A DNA stretch of 25,940 nucleotides from MGBC114079 sp964531385 (GTDB taxonomy: Bacteria > Bacillota > Clostridia > Lachnospirales > CAG-274): positions 1 to 25,940 of the forward strand of contig CAZHGC010000028.1 in NCBI GenBank assembly GCA_964531385.1, in the 5' to 3' direction. Made by a program: the position numbers and the translations under genes. Each line of letters opens with the position of its first letter. Within the stretch, counting starts at the first letter, position 1. The notes under the pieces were generated by a model. That model saw nothing but the letters and a program-made list of their open reading frames with translations. It was not told the DNA's origin and did not search any database. Positions 1-6,374 of this stretch are shown piece by piece.

Positions 1-79
1 TAAATATTATATTTTGATGCTATGATGTGTCCTATTTGCTATTGCAATTTTCATTGTAATTTTTTTTATAAAAAATATC

Positions 80-108
80 TTGCCATTTTAAATTTTTCTT
101 GATATAAT
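80..108 (+). promoter_or_regulatory. Putative sigma-A promoter reading into a palindrome
   Basis: TTGCCA (80-85) and TATAAT (103-108) are separated by 17 bp. A transcript starting about 7 bp downstream would begin almost exactly at the perfect inverted repeat at 117-153 and run antisense to the small leftward gene. No plus-strand gene follows within 300 bp, so the product, if any, would be a non-coding RNA. AT-rich DNA gives chance matches, so this is tentative. Confidence 0.35.
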
Positions 109-116
109 ATTTTTGT

Positions 117-153
117 CAAATACAAACGGTGGGCAAGTCACCGTTTGTATTTG
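117..153. repeat. Perfect 15-bp inverted repeat, 7-base loop
   Basis: The arm CAAATACAAACGGTG (117-131) is the exact reverse complement of 139-153, with loop GGCAAGT. It lies just downstream of the stop codon of the leftward 40-residue gene, so it could end that transcript. Neither side has the T-run of a normal intrinsic terminator. A protein binding site or a 5' stem on an RNA from the promoter at 80-108 are alternatives. Confidence 0.75.
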
Positions 154-174
154 ATTATAAATTTGTTGGAAGTC

Positions 175-297
175 TTAGTTTTTATTTACTAAGGCTTCTA
201 TTTTTTTAATCATTTCTGCTTTATCATCATTATCTTTTATGATTTGGATAATAGCATTTATTATTGCTTTAAATTGTAAATCTGTCATATTTTTCAT
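175..297 (-). CDS. Small hypothetical protein (40 aa) divergent from the repressor
   Basis: I do not recognise the function. The 40-residue product begins MKNMTDLQFKAI and ends ALVNKN. It has a hydrophobic, Ile-rich first half and a charged Lys/Asp/Glu second half, consistent with two amphipathic helices and no membrane segment. It is too short for ordinary ORF calling but well supported by an AAAGGAG ribosome binding site 6-7 bases before the ATG and by a perfect consensus promoter at 363-391. It is transcribed away from the repressor through a shared operator region, the position of a first early gene or an antirepressor/Cro-type regulator. That role is inferred only from position. Confidence 0.7.
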   Translation of the reverse strand: MKNMTDLQFKAIINAIIQIIKDNDDKAEMIKKIEALVNKN

Positions 298-340
298 AAT
301 TTTCTCCTTTCTGCCACTTGCCAGCGTATTAAACAAACCG

Positions 341-460
341 TTTTTGTGTTTGTTATGTATATATTATAATCTCTTTTTGTGTTTATGTCAATATATTTTA
401 AATAAAAAAATACACAAAATCAGTTTATTTTTATTGTCAATTATACACAAAATCAGTTTA
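341..460. promoter_or_regulatory. Operator region: four TTTTGTGT / ACACAAAA sites
   Basis: The 8-bp core TTTTGTGT occurs at 342-349 and 375-382, and its reverse complement ACACAAAA at 412-419 and 445-452. Within each pair the spacing is exactly 33 bp (about three helical turns), and the four sites are mirror-symmetric about position 397. The right-hand pair lies in a 17-bp perfect direct repeat (411-427 and 444-460). One site sits between the -35 and -10 of the leftward promoter and another just upstream of the repressor promoter. These are probable binding sites of the XRE repressor encoded at 524-883, which is an inference. Confidence 0.7.
363..391 (-). promoter_or_regulatory. Leftward promoter, perfect consensus
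   Basis: On the minus strand TTGACA (391-386) and TATAAT (368-363) are separated by 17 bp, an exact sigma-A consensus. The spacer contains one of the operator-like TTTTGTGT sites, so a bound repressor would block polymerase directly. It drives the 40-residue gene at 175-297 and probably genes beyond the left edge of the window. Confidence 0.85.
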
Positions 461-475
461 AACAGCATAATACTA

Positions 476-504
476 TTGACTTATAACCTCAAAACGTGTA
501 TACT
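476..504 (+). promoter_or_regulatory. Repressor promoter
   Basis: TTGACT (476-481) and TATACT (499-504) are spaced by 17 bp, about 20 bp before the repressor start codon, whose ribosome binding site is GAGGTGAT (511-518). The nearest operator-like site ends about 24 bp upstream of the -35, so autoregulation is plausible. Confidence 0.8.
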
Positions 505-523
505 ATTAATGAGGTGATATAAT

Positions 524-883
524 ATGTTAGCAACCATTTTAAAACAACTAAGAGAACAGCAAAAATTAACAAAAAAACAAGTAGCTGTAAGTATTGGAAT
601 AACTGAGCGTGCCTATATTGCCTACGAATACGGTGAGCGTGATGTAAGCACTTTAACATTATCTAAGCTCGCCGACTTCTACGGTGTCACAACCGATTAT
701 CTTCTCGGACGTGAAACAGGCGACCCCGAACCCATAGACCAAATAGCAAGTCAATTCAATATGTCTGCCCTTGAAAGAAAGATAGTTGGCAAGTATCTTT
801 TACTATCTTCAAACGTGCGAACTGATTTAATGAAATTTTTATGTGAAATAGTTAAAGAGGTTATGGAAAAAGAAAACATTTAA
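524..883 (+). CDS. XRE-family (Cro/CI-like) transcriptional regulator, probable phage repressor
   Basis: A 119-residue DNA-binding protein. Residues about 3-62 form a typical XRE helix-turn-helix domain: LKQLREQQKLTKKQVA, then a recognition-helix region around ITERAYIAYEYGERDVS, then LSKLADFYGVTTDYLLGR, which is the hallmark end of this domain. The remaining 55 residues are helical and probably dimerise. There is no RecA-cleavable peptidase domain, so induction must work differently from lambda CI. It is preceded by its own promoter and by a symmetric operator array shared with a divergent promoter, and followed at once by a terminator. The lysogeny-repressor role is inferred from this layout; the HTH family assignment is firm. 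Confidence 0.85.
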   Translation: MLATILKQLREQQKLTKKQVAVSIGITERAYIAYEYGERDVSTLTLSKLADFYGVTTDYLLGRETGDPEPIDQIASQFNMSALERKIVGKYLLLSSNVRTDLMKFLCEIVKEVMEKENI

Positions 884-921
884 TGTGGCTTTTCTTAAAA
901 AATTTTTAACGAATATTAAAA

Positions 922-957
922 AAATCAAGCGAAGTTTTTATTTCGCTTGATTTTTTT
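922..957 (+). terminator. Intrinsic terminator of the repressor gene
   Basis: AAATCAAGCGAA (922-933) pairs perfectly with TTCGCTTGATTT (942-953) around an 8-base loop, and the stem runs into seven T residues (951-957). It separates repressor transcription from the late genes. Confidence 0.85.
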
Positions 958-1292
958 AGGTAAAAGAAAAAGAGTTTTTTAAAATATGACATATTTTGGC
1001 AATGCAATATTTTTTTGATTTTTTTATGTATTTAATGTAGAAAAAAATTAAAAGAATATTACAAAATATTAAGATATGTCATATTTTTTGCTATTTTGAG
1101 ATGTGTTTTTTCTTGCTTGCTATGGGGTATATGCCAATAGGTACTGTGTGTTTGATTATCGGGCTGCGGGTGCGATGAGCCGAAATAGGGGTAGATTTTT
1201 GCAAAAAAATTTGAACTTACCGTTGCCGATAAAAGGGAGAATGAAGACAGATATTGGAGGATAAAAGTGCGGGAGTGGAAATAAGGGAGGCA
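958..1292. other. Non-coding region upstream of the late genes
   Basis: I see no credible gene here. The first half is very AT-rich and carries two 11-bp near-palindromes, ATATGACATAT (984-994) and ATATGTCATAT (1074-1084), which are reverse complements of each other 90 bp apart. The second half (about 1115-1290) is noticeably more G-rich and has two AGGAGG-like sites without a usable reading frame behind them. Its place a little upstream of the terminase genes makes it a candidate for a packaging (cos/pac) site or for late-operon control. That is a guess from position. Confidence 0.45.
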
Positions 1293-1325
1293 ATAATGCA
1301 AAAATAATGCAAAAATAATGCAAAT
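1293..1325. repeat. Three tandem 11-bp direct repeats (ATAATGCAAAA)
   Basis: Three contiguous copies begin at 1293, 1304 and 1315; the third differs only in its last base. The period of one helical turn places identical sequence on the same DNA face three times. They end at the expected -35 position of the -10 element at 1346-1351, as activator sites often do. Direct repeats near terminase genes can also be terminase small-subunit sites, so both readings stay open. Confidence 0.7.
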
Positions 1326-1351
1326 TTTGAATAAAGAATATATGATATAAT
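1323..1351 (+). promoter_or_regulatory. Candidate late promoter lacking a -35 box
   Basis: A perfect TATAAT lies at 1346-1351, but the -35 position (1323-1328, AATTTT) does not match the consensus. The 11-bp repeats occupy the region from about -35 to -65. This architecture is typical of activator-dependent promoters, so I infer that this could start the late (packaging and structural) operon. No activator gene is visible in the window. Confidence 0.4.
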
Positions 1352-1390
1352 ATTATTATCAAAAAATGTTTATTTTTAGTAAAGAAGAAA

Positions 1391-1421
1391 ACCCCGACTT
1401 TTTTATAGGAGGGGTATTTTT
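1391..1421 (+). terminator. Possible leader terminator or attenuator
   Basis: ACCCC (1391-1395) pairs with GGGGT (1411-1415). Inward of this are two opposed G-A/A-G positions and two more pairs (CT/AG) around a T-rich loop, and the stem is followed by ATTTTTAT. It sits in the leader between the candidate late promoter and the first gene, so it might be an attenuator. The stem is short and could be coincidental. Confidence 0.3.
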
Positions 1422-1463
1422 ATATTTTAATTGTAAGCAGTTAAAAAATAAGGGGGTAAGCTT

Positions 1464-2021
1464 TTGAATACGGTTGAACCTATAAAGGACATAGATGTTG
1501 TTAATGCTTTTGCTGATTTTTTGAGAGTCAGAAGCGAGAGAAACTACATATTATTTGTTTTTGGGATATATACGGGATTGCGGATATCGGATATATTGCC
1601 TTTGAGGGTTAGAGATGTTAAGGATAAAAAGTATATATATATACGGGAAAAGAAAACGAACAAGGAAAAAAGGTTTATCATTTCAAAAGAATTGTTGCCC
1701 TTGATAAAGGAATATGTTTTTGGAAAAAAAGATTTTGAGTTTTTGTTTAAGTCGGCAAAGGGATTTAACAAGCCTATTACAAGACAACACGCATATTATA
1801 TATTAAATCAAGCCGGAAAAGAGCTTGGAATTTCTGCGGTTGGTACGCATACTTTACGAAAGACCTTTGGTTTTTTTATGTATCAGCAGACAAAGGATAT
1901 TACGGCTGTAAAAGAGTTGTTGAACCAAAGCAGTGAAACAATTACACGACGGTATATTGGTTTGACACAAGATATGAAAGATAATTTAATGCAAAGTTTG
2001 ACGTATAAGCACAGAGCGTAA
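1464..2021 (+). CDS. Small tyrosine recombinase-like protein (catalytic domain only)
   Basis: A 185-residue protein covering only the catalytic domain of the tyrosine recombinase/phage integrase family. Visible residues are Arg40 in TGLRISDIL, a beta-hairpin Lys near 63-64, His129 and Arg132 in HTLRKTFG, and Tyr164 in RRYIG. The usual second His/Trp (LGH motif) is Asn154 here (ELLNQSSETI). It lacks the N-terminal core- and arm-binding domains of a true integrase. The start is TTG, 7 bases after AGGGGGT. Small proteins of this kind often sit just upstream of terminase genes in Firmicutes phages, and their role is unclear; DNA processing at the packaging or att region, or regulation, are possibilities. 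I do not call it the prophage integrase. Confidence 0.8.
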   Translation: MNTVEPIKDIDVVNAFADFLRVRSERNYILFVFGIYTGLRISDILPLRVRDVKDKKYIYIREKKTNKEKRFIISKELLPLIKEYVFGKKDFEFLFKSAKGFNKPITRQHAYYILNQAGKELGISAVGTHTLRKTFGFFMYQQTKDITAVKELLNQSSETITRRYIGLTQDMKDNLMQSLTYKHRA

Positions 2022-2040
2022 AAACAAAGGGGGTGCGAGT

Positions 2041-2604
2041 ATGGAAAATGAAACAAAAAAGATTGACGATATATCAGCGATAACGGTTTCTTCCAAAGTT
2101 TTGGCGGACCTTATTGGAATTAGCGACAGGCGTGTTAGACAGCTTGGGGAAGAAGGAGTTTTTTTTAGGGCTGCAAAGGGTCGCTATAAATTGGCAGAAA
2201 GCATAAAGAATTATATTTTGACGTTAAAGGTTGCAAATGACAGCAATGTTGTTATTGACAGCGATAAAATTGACCTCGAAACGGAAAAGGCGTTAAAGGA
2301 AAGAGTTAATCGTCATATATCAGAGCTTAAGCTTGCGAAGATGAAAGGCGAAGTTCACAGTTCTGATGACGTTTGTCGAGTTATGACAGATATGCTTGCG
2401 TCATTTAAAACACATCTTTTAAATATGCCGTCTAAGCTTGCACCTATTTTGGTTAATCGGAATGAAATTTCATTTATTAAAAATACATTAAACAAAGAAG
2501 TTTTAGATACTTTGAATGAATTTAAGGAATATAATCCTGAGGACTTTTACGGGAAAGAATATATCAGCCTTGATGATGAGGAGGATTTTGACAATGAAGA
2601 ATAA
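2041..2604 (+). CDS. terS: Terminase small subunit (Nu1-like)
   Basis: A 187-residue protein that would bind the packaging site and recruit the large subunit. The N-terminal part (about residues 14-45, VSSKVLADLIGISDRRVRQ followed by a Gly/Arg turn) reads as the winged helix-turn-helix of lambda Nu1-type small terminases. A long charged helix (about 80-110, ALKERVNRHISELKLAKMKGE) suits oligomerisation. The acidic C-terminus (SLDDEEDFDNEE) probably contacts the large subunit. AGGGGGTG precedes the ATG. Its end overlaps the large-subunit start by 11 bases, and its pairing with a GpA-type large subunit supports the assignment. Confidence 0.8.
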   Translation: MENETKKIDDISAITVSSKVLADLIGISDRRVRQLGEEGVFFRAAKGRYKLAESIKNYILTLKVANDSNVVIDSDKIDLETEKALKERVNRHISELKLAKMKGEVHSSDDVCRVMTDMLASFKTHLLNMPSKLAPILVNRNEISFIKNTLNKEVLDTLNEFKEYNPEDFYGKEYISLDDEEDFDNEE

Positions 2605-4438
2605 AATTGACTACAGAACAATTTTACTTTTTAAAAAAATTGCCAAAATATTGGCTCCTCCTCCTGTTTTGAAAGTTTCGCAATGGGCCGACAATTTTAG
2701 AAAGCTATCGGCAGAGGCTTCGGCAGAGCCGGGACAATGGAATACAGCTCGAGCACCGTATCAGCGGGAAATTATGGACGCTGTTAATGATGATGAATGT
2801 GAAAGTGTTATTATTATGTCATCGGCACAGGTTGGAAAGACAGAAATAATATTAAATATACTTGGATATTATATTGATTATGACCCTGCTCCGATTATGA
2901 TTGTACAACCAACTTTGGATATGGCCCAAACCTTTTCGAAGGACAGGCTTGCTCCTATGATAAGGGACACACCTGCTTTGAGGGGAAAGGTTAAGGCGGC
3001 ACGAAGCAAGATGAGTGAAAATACTATTTTGCATAAAAAATTTCCGGGAGGTCACGTTACTATTGTTGGGGCAAATTCTGCGTCGGGGTTGGCTTCAAGA
3101 CCAATTCGAATTTTGCTTTGTGACGAGGTTGACCGTTATCCCGCATCGGCAGGAACAGAAGGGTCACCGATTGAGCTTGCACAAAAAAGAACAAACACGT
3201 TTTGGAACAGAAAAATAATTAAAGTTTCGACACCGACAATCAAAGGAATTTCCAAAATAGAAAATGAATTTAACAATTCATCTATGGAGGAATGGTGTGT
3301 TCCTTGTCCTTGTTGCGGAAAGTTTCAGCCATACGATTTTAAAAGGATTTCTTTTAAGGACGTTACAATGGAATGCAAATATTGTAAAGAAAAATTTTCG
3401 GAAAGCGATTGGAAGCTTGGAGAGGGGAAATATATTGCATTTAAAGAAAATAGGAAAGTCAGGGGATTTCATCTTAACGAGTTGGCATCACCTTGGAAGC
3501 ATTGGAATGAAATTATTGAAGATTTTAAAAAGGCGAAAAGAGATGTTGATGACAAGGGGTCTGTTGAGCCTTTGAAAGTTTGGATTAATACATCACTTGG
3601 CGAAACGTGGGAAGAGCGAGGCGAATCGGCTGACGAAAACAGCATTATGAAAAGAAGGGAACCTTATAATGCCGAGCTTCCCAATGGTGTGTTAATTTTG
3701 ACAGCCGGTGTTGACGTTCAGAAGGACCGATTTGAAGTTGAAGTTGTTGGCTGGGGGCGAGGGTATGAAAGCTTTGGCATACAATATGAAAAGCTGTATT
3801 GCGATATGAATTCGCCGAAAGCTTGGGATATTCTTGAAAATTGGTTGCAACGTGAGTTTTATTTTGAAGACGGAACGGGATTGTTAATTGCCTGCACCTG
3901 TATTGATACGGGAGGATTGTATACTGCCGATACATATAAATTTTTAAAAAGAATGAACCGAAAGCAAAGAAATATTTTTGGTATTAAAGGTATGGGAGGT
4001 ATGGGACTTCCACTTATATATAAAGCATCTCAAAACAATAGTGAGAGAATAAAAATATATATATTGGGCGTTGATGCGGGAAAGGAAACTATAATGTCAC
4101 GTCTTCAAGTTCCCGAGCCTGCACCGGGGTATTGTCATTTTCCGACAAACATTGAAAAGGGTTATAATAACGAATATTTTAAAGGTCTTGTTTCCGAACA
4201 AAGAGTTGTTAGGAGTAAGAGAAACGGTTCACAGGAGTTTGTTTGGATTAAAAAGCAAGGGGTCAGAAACGAACCCCTTGACGTTAGAAACTATGCAACG
4301 GCGGCGGTTGAGCTTATTAACCCTAATTGGGAAGTTATTGAGAAAAAAATTAATTTAGGTATTAACTATATGAAAAAGAACACAAAAGAGAATGGCCCTA
4401 AGGTTAGGGGCGTTGTAAACAGGGGGATTTCTGTATGA
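2594..4438 (+). CDS. terL: Terminase large subunit, GpA family
   Basis: A 614-residue packaging motor and nuclease of the lambda gpA family. The ATPase half shows a Walker A-like SSAQVGKTE (about 76-84, Lys82) and Walker B LLCDEVDR (about 174-181). A Cys cluster around 235-241 (CVPCPCCG) and 261-264 (CKYC) looks like a zinc ribbon. The C-terminal nuclease carries candidate metal-binding Asp residues at about 374 (AGVDVQKDRFEV), 438 (CIDTGG) and 563 (EPLDVRNYA). I chose the ATG behind GAGGAGG (2578-2584) inside the end of the small-subunit gene; an in-frame ATG 26 codons earlier lacks a comparable ribosome site. Length fits the family (lambda gpA is 641 residues). Confidence 0.95.
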   Translation: MKNKIDYRTILLFKKIAKILAPPPVLKVSQWADNFRKLSAEASAEPGQWNTARAPYQREIMDAVNDDECESVIIMSSAQVGKTEIILNILGYYIDYDPAPIMIVQPTLDMAQTFSKDRLAPMIRDTPALRGKVKAARSKMSENTILHKKFPGGHVTIVGANSASGLASRPIRILLCDEVDRYPASAGTEGSPIELAQKRTNTFWNRKIIKVSTPTIKGISKIENEFNNSSMEEWCVPCPCCGKFQPYDFKRISFKDVTMECKYCKEKFSESDWKLGEGKYIAFKENRKVRGFHLNELASPWKHWNEIIEDFKKAKRDVDDKGSVEPLKVWINTSLGETWEERGESADENSIMKRREPYNAELPNGVLILTAGVDVQKDRFEVEVVGWGRGYESFGIQYEKLYCDMNSPKAWDILENWLQREFYFEDGTGLLIACTCIDTGGLYTADTYKFLKRMNRKQRNIFGIKGMGGMGLPLIYKASQNNSERIKIYILGVDAGKETIMSRLQVPEPAPGYCHFPTNIEKGYNNEYFKGLVSEQRVVRSKRNGSQEFVWIKKQGVRNEPLDVRNYATAAVELINPNWEVIEKKINLGINYMKKNTKENGPKVRGVVNRGISV

Positions 4439-4668
4439 ATGATATTAAAACAAAGAAGCTTGAGCTTTTGACAGAACGGCTTAACGCTTATTATGAGGCG
4501 GAAATGGCAGTTTTGAAAGGACAAAGTTATCAGATTGGGACGAGGAAGCTCGAGCGAGCGGATTTGTCGGAAATAAGGAAAGCTATTTCCGAGCTTGAAA
4601 CAGAAATTGCGGTTACTTCAAACGGCGGAAAACGAAAAGCTTTTAGGGCTTTGCCGAGAGATATTTAA
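4435..4668 (+). CDS. Small head-completion/connector protein (gpW-like or DUF6148-like)
   Basis: A 77-residue, highly charged, mostly helical protein (residues about 5-30 and 42-62) with a basic tail ending RKAFRALPRDI. It overlaps the terminase stop by 4 bases (ATGA) and lies directly before the portal. In lambda this slot between terminase and portal holds gpW, a 68-residue head-completion protein that sits below the portal and stops DNA leakage. Size, charge and position match, but motifs in such short proteins are weak, so the function rests mainly on synteny. Confidence 0.7.
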   Translation: MNDIKTKKLELLTERLNAYYEAEMAVLKGQSYQIGTRKLERADLSEIRKAISELETEIAVTSNGGKRKAFRALPRDI

Positions 4669-4680
4669 GGGGGCGTTTTT

Positions 4681-6255
4681 ATGGCTTTTCTTGATAAGGC
4701 TATTGGGAAAGTTTCGCCGTCTTGGGCGATTAGACGAATAAAGGACAGGGAAAATTTAAAAAATATTAATCGTTATATTAACAGCGGTTATGATGAGGGA
4801 GGGGCAAGCAGGAATAAAAATTCTATGAAAGGTTGGCTTGCCAATTCAAAAAGCCCTCAAGAAGATATTGACAAGAATTTGGATATTTTACGACAACGGT
4901 CAAGGAGCCTTTATATGTCGGCTCCTTTAGCAGTTGCGGCGATTAAAACAAACCGTACAAACATTGTTGGGGGAGGAATTAGACCAAAGCCCAAAATTGA
5001 TTTTGAAAGGCTTGGAATTACTGCCGGCGAGGCGGAAGTTTGGGAGAAAAAAGCGGAAAAGGAGTTTGCACTTTGGGCAGAATCGAAATTTTGCGATATT
5101 ACAAGAACCAATGATTTTTATGAGATGCAACAGGTCGTTTGCCTAAACTGGCTTTTAAACGGTGACGCTTGTGCTGTAATCGATTATGAGGATAACAATT
5201 TTTTGCCGTATTCTCTTAAATTGCATTTGATTGAAAGCGACAGAATATGCAACCCAAATACGACGGGAAAGAATATTGACTTGAATTTAAAAGCCAAAAA
5301 CGGTAACCATATTTATAACGGTGTTGAAGTTAATCAAAACGGAGCTGTTACGGCTTATTATATTTGCAACACATATCCTTCATCTAACTTAAAGAGCCGC
5401 AAAGAATGGGTAAGAGTTGAGGCATTTGGCAAAAGAACAGGTTTGCCGAATGTTTTGATGATTTTTGAAACAGAGCGACCGGAACAATATAGGGGAGTTC
5501 CATATCTTGCACCGGTTGTTGAAAGCCTTAAGCAACTTACAAGATATTCGGAGGCGGAGCTTACAGCGGCGGTTATTAACGGTTGTTTTACGCTTTTTGT
5601 TAAATCAACGTTACCAACGGGCGAAATTCCTTTTTCGGGGATTTCAGGTGATGAAACCAATGAAAATGATATAAATTATGAAATTGGGCCCGGAATGATT
5701 AATGTTATGAACCCGAATGAAAGCATTGATATTGCCGACCCAAAGCGACCCAATATTAATTTTGACGCATTTGTTTCATCTATGGCTAAATATATTGGGG
5801 CGGCTTTGGAAATTCCTTATGAAGTTTTGATTAAAAGTTTTAATTCTAATTATTCGGCATCGAGGGCGGCATTATTGGAATTTTTCAAAGTTGTTAAAAT
5901 GAGAAGAAAGTGGATTGTTAATGATTTTTGTCAGCCTGTTTATGAATTATGGCTTAATGAGGCTGTTTCGAAGGGAAGAATTAAGGCACCGGGATTTTTT
6001 GCTGACAAAGCTTTAAAAAAAGCTTGGTCGGGTTGTGTTTGGAACGGTCCGGCACAAGGACAGATTGACCCGGTTAAGGAAGTTACGGCAGCGGAAAGAC
6101 GGGTTGCTCTTGGAATATCGACAAGAGAAAGTGAAGCCATTGAAAGTATGGGAAGTGATTTCTTTACAAATGTTGTTCAGCTTCAGAGAGAAGCAAGAGA
6201 AATGAAGAAGGTTAGAGACATAGAATTTGCACAAAATGAAAAAAGAGATGAATAA
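4681..6255 (+). CDS. Portal protein, lambda family
   Basis: A 524-residue portal subunit; twelve copies would form the DNA entry and exit ring at one head vertex. Family features are the early segment AAIKTNRTNIVGGGIRPKPK (about 86-105), the GVPYLAPVV stretch and the signature FNSNYSASRAALLEF (about 387-401). Length matches lambda gpB (533 residues). AAGGGGG lies 7-12 bases before the ATG. In lambda the portal gene is followed immediately by the protease gene; here that junction is interrupted by about 1.3 kb of foreign-looking cargo starting with a terminator 33 bp after the stop. Confidence 0.95.
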   Translation: MAFLDKAIGKVSPSWAIRRIKDRENLKNINRYINSGYDEGGASRNKNSMKGWLANSKSPQEDIDKNLDILRQRSRSLYMSAPLAVAAIKTNRTNIVGGGIRPKPKIDFERLGITAGEAEVWEKKAEKEFALWAESKFCDITRTNDFYEMQQVVCLNWLLNGDACAVIDYEDNNFLPYSLKLHLIESDRICNPNTTGKNIDLNLKAKNGNHIYNGVEVNQNGAVTAYYICNTYPSSNLKSRKEWVRVEAFGKRTGLPNVLMIFETERPEQYRGVPYLAPVVESLKQLTRYSEAELTAAVINGCFTLFVKSTLPTGEIPFSGISGDETNENDINYEIGPGMINVMNPNESIDIADPKRPNINFDAFVSSMAKYIGAALEIPYEVLIKSFNSNYSASRAALLEFFKVVKMRRKWIVNDFCQPVYELWLNEAVSKGRIKAPGFFADKALKKAWSGCVWNGPAQGQIDPVKEVTAAERRVALGISTRESEAIESMGSDFFTNVVQLQREAREMKKVRDIEFAQNEKRDE

Positions 6256-6287
6256 ATTTATAATTTTTGATTAAAATAACAAATGTG

Positions 6288-6311
6288 CCGTAAAAAAAAT
6301 TACGGATTTTT
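6288..6311 (+). terminator. Intrinsic terminator after the portal gene
   Basis: CCGTAA (6288-6293) pairs with TTACGG (6300-6305) across a six-A loop, followed by ATTTTTATT. It is short but has the right architecture and sits immediately before a strong promoter, insulating the cargo gene from upstream transcription. Confidence 0.65.
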
Positions 6312-6312
6312 A

Positions 6313-6341
6313 TTGACACCTTTAAAATTGATTATTATAAT
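6313..6341 (+). promoter_or_regulatory. Perfect consensus promoter of the ATPase cargo
   Basis: TTGACA (6313-6318) and TATAAT (6336-6341) are exactly 17 bp apart. Transcription would start about 25 bp before the ATPase ATG, leaving a short leader with an AGGAG site (6361-6365). I see no operator-like repeat in it, so expression in the lysogen is probably constitutive. Confidence 0.85.
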
Positions 6342-6374
6342 AATAAGAGATTGATTTATTAGGAGACGATAGTT

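Noticed and set aside
239..517. 92-codon plus-strand frame in the control region
   Set aside because: It has no ribosome binding site, is Leu/Ile-rich from AT-rich DNA, and crosses the divergent promoters and operators as well as the small leftward gene.
1101..1264. Short plus-strand frame in the G-rich part of the leader region (GTG start possible)
   Set aside because: There is no proper ribosome site, it is only about 50 codons, and I recognise no family. It is kept only as a note in the non-coding entry.
1293..1325. CRISPR-like repeats
   Set aside because: The repeats are 11 bp and contiguous without spacers, so they are iterons, not a CRISPR array.
1059..1362. Two overlapping minus-strand frames (80 and 68 codons)
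   Set aside because: They have no ribosome sites, low-complexity Phe/Ile/Pro composition, and they cover the direct repeats and a plus-strand promoter.
3264..3575. 103-codon plus-strand frame inside the large terminase gene
   Set aside because: It is a shadow frame with no ribosome site; the terminase frame is well supported by motifs across the whole segment.
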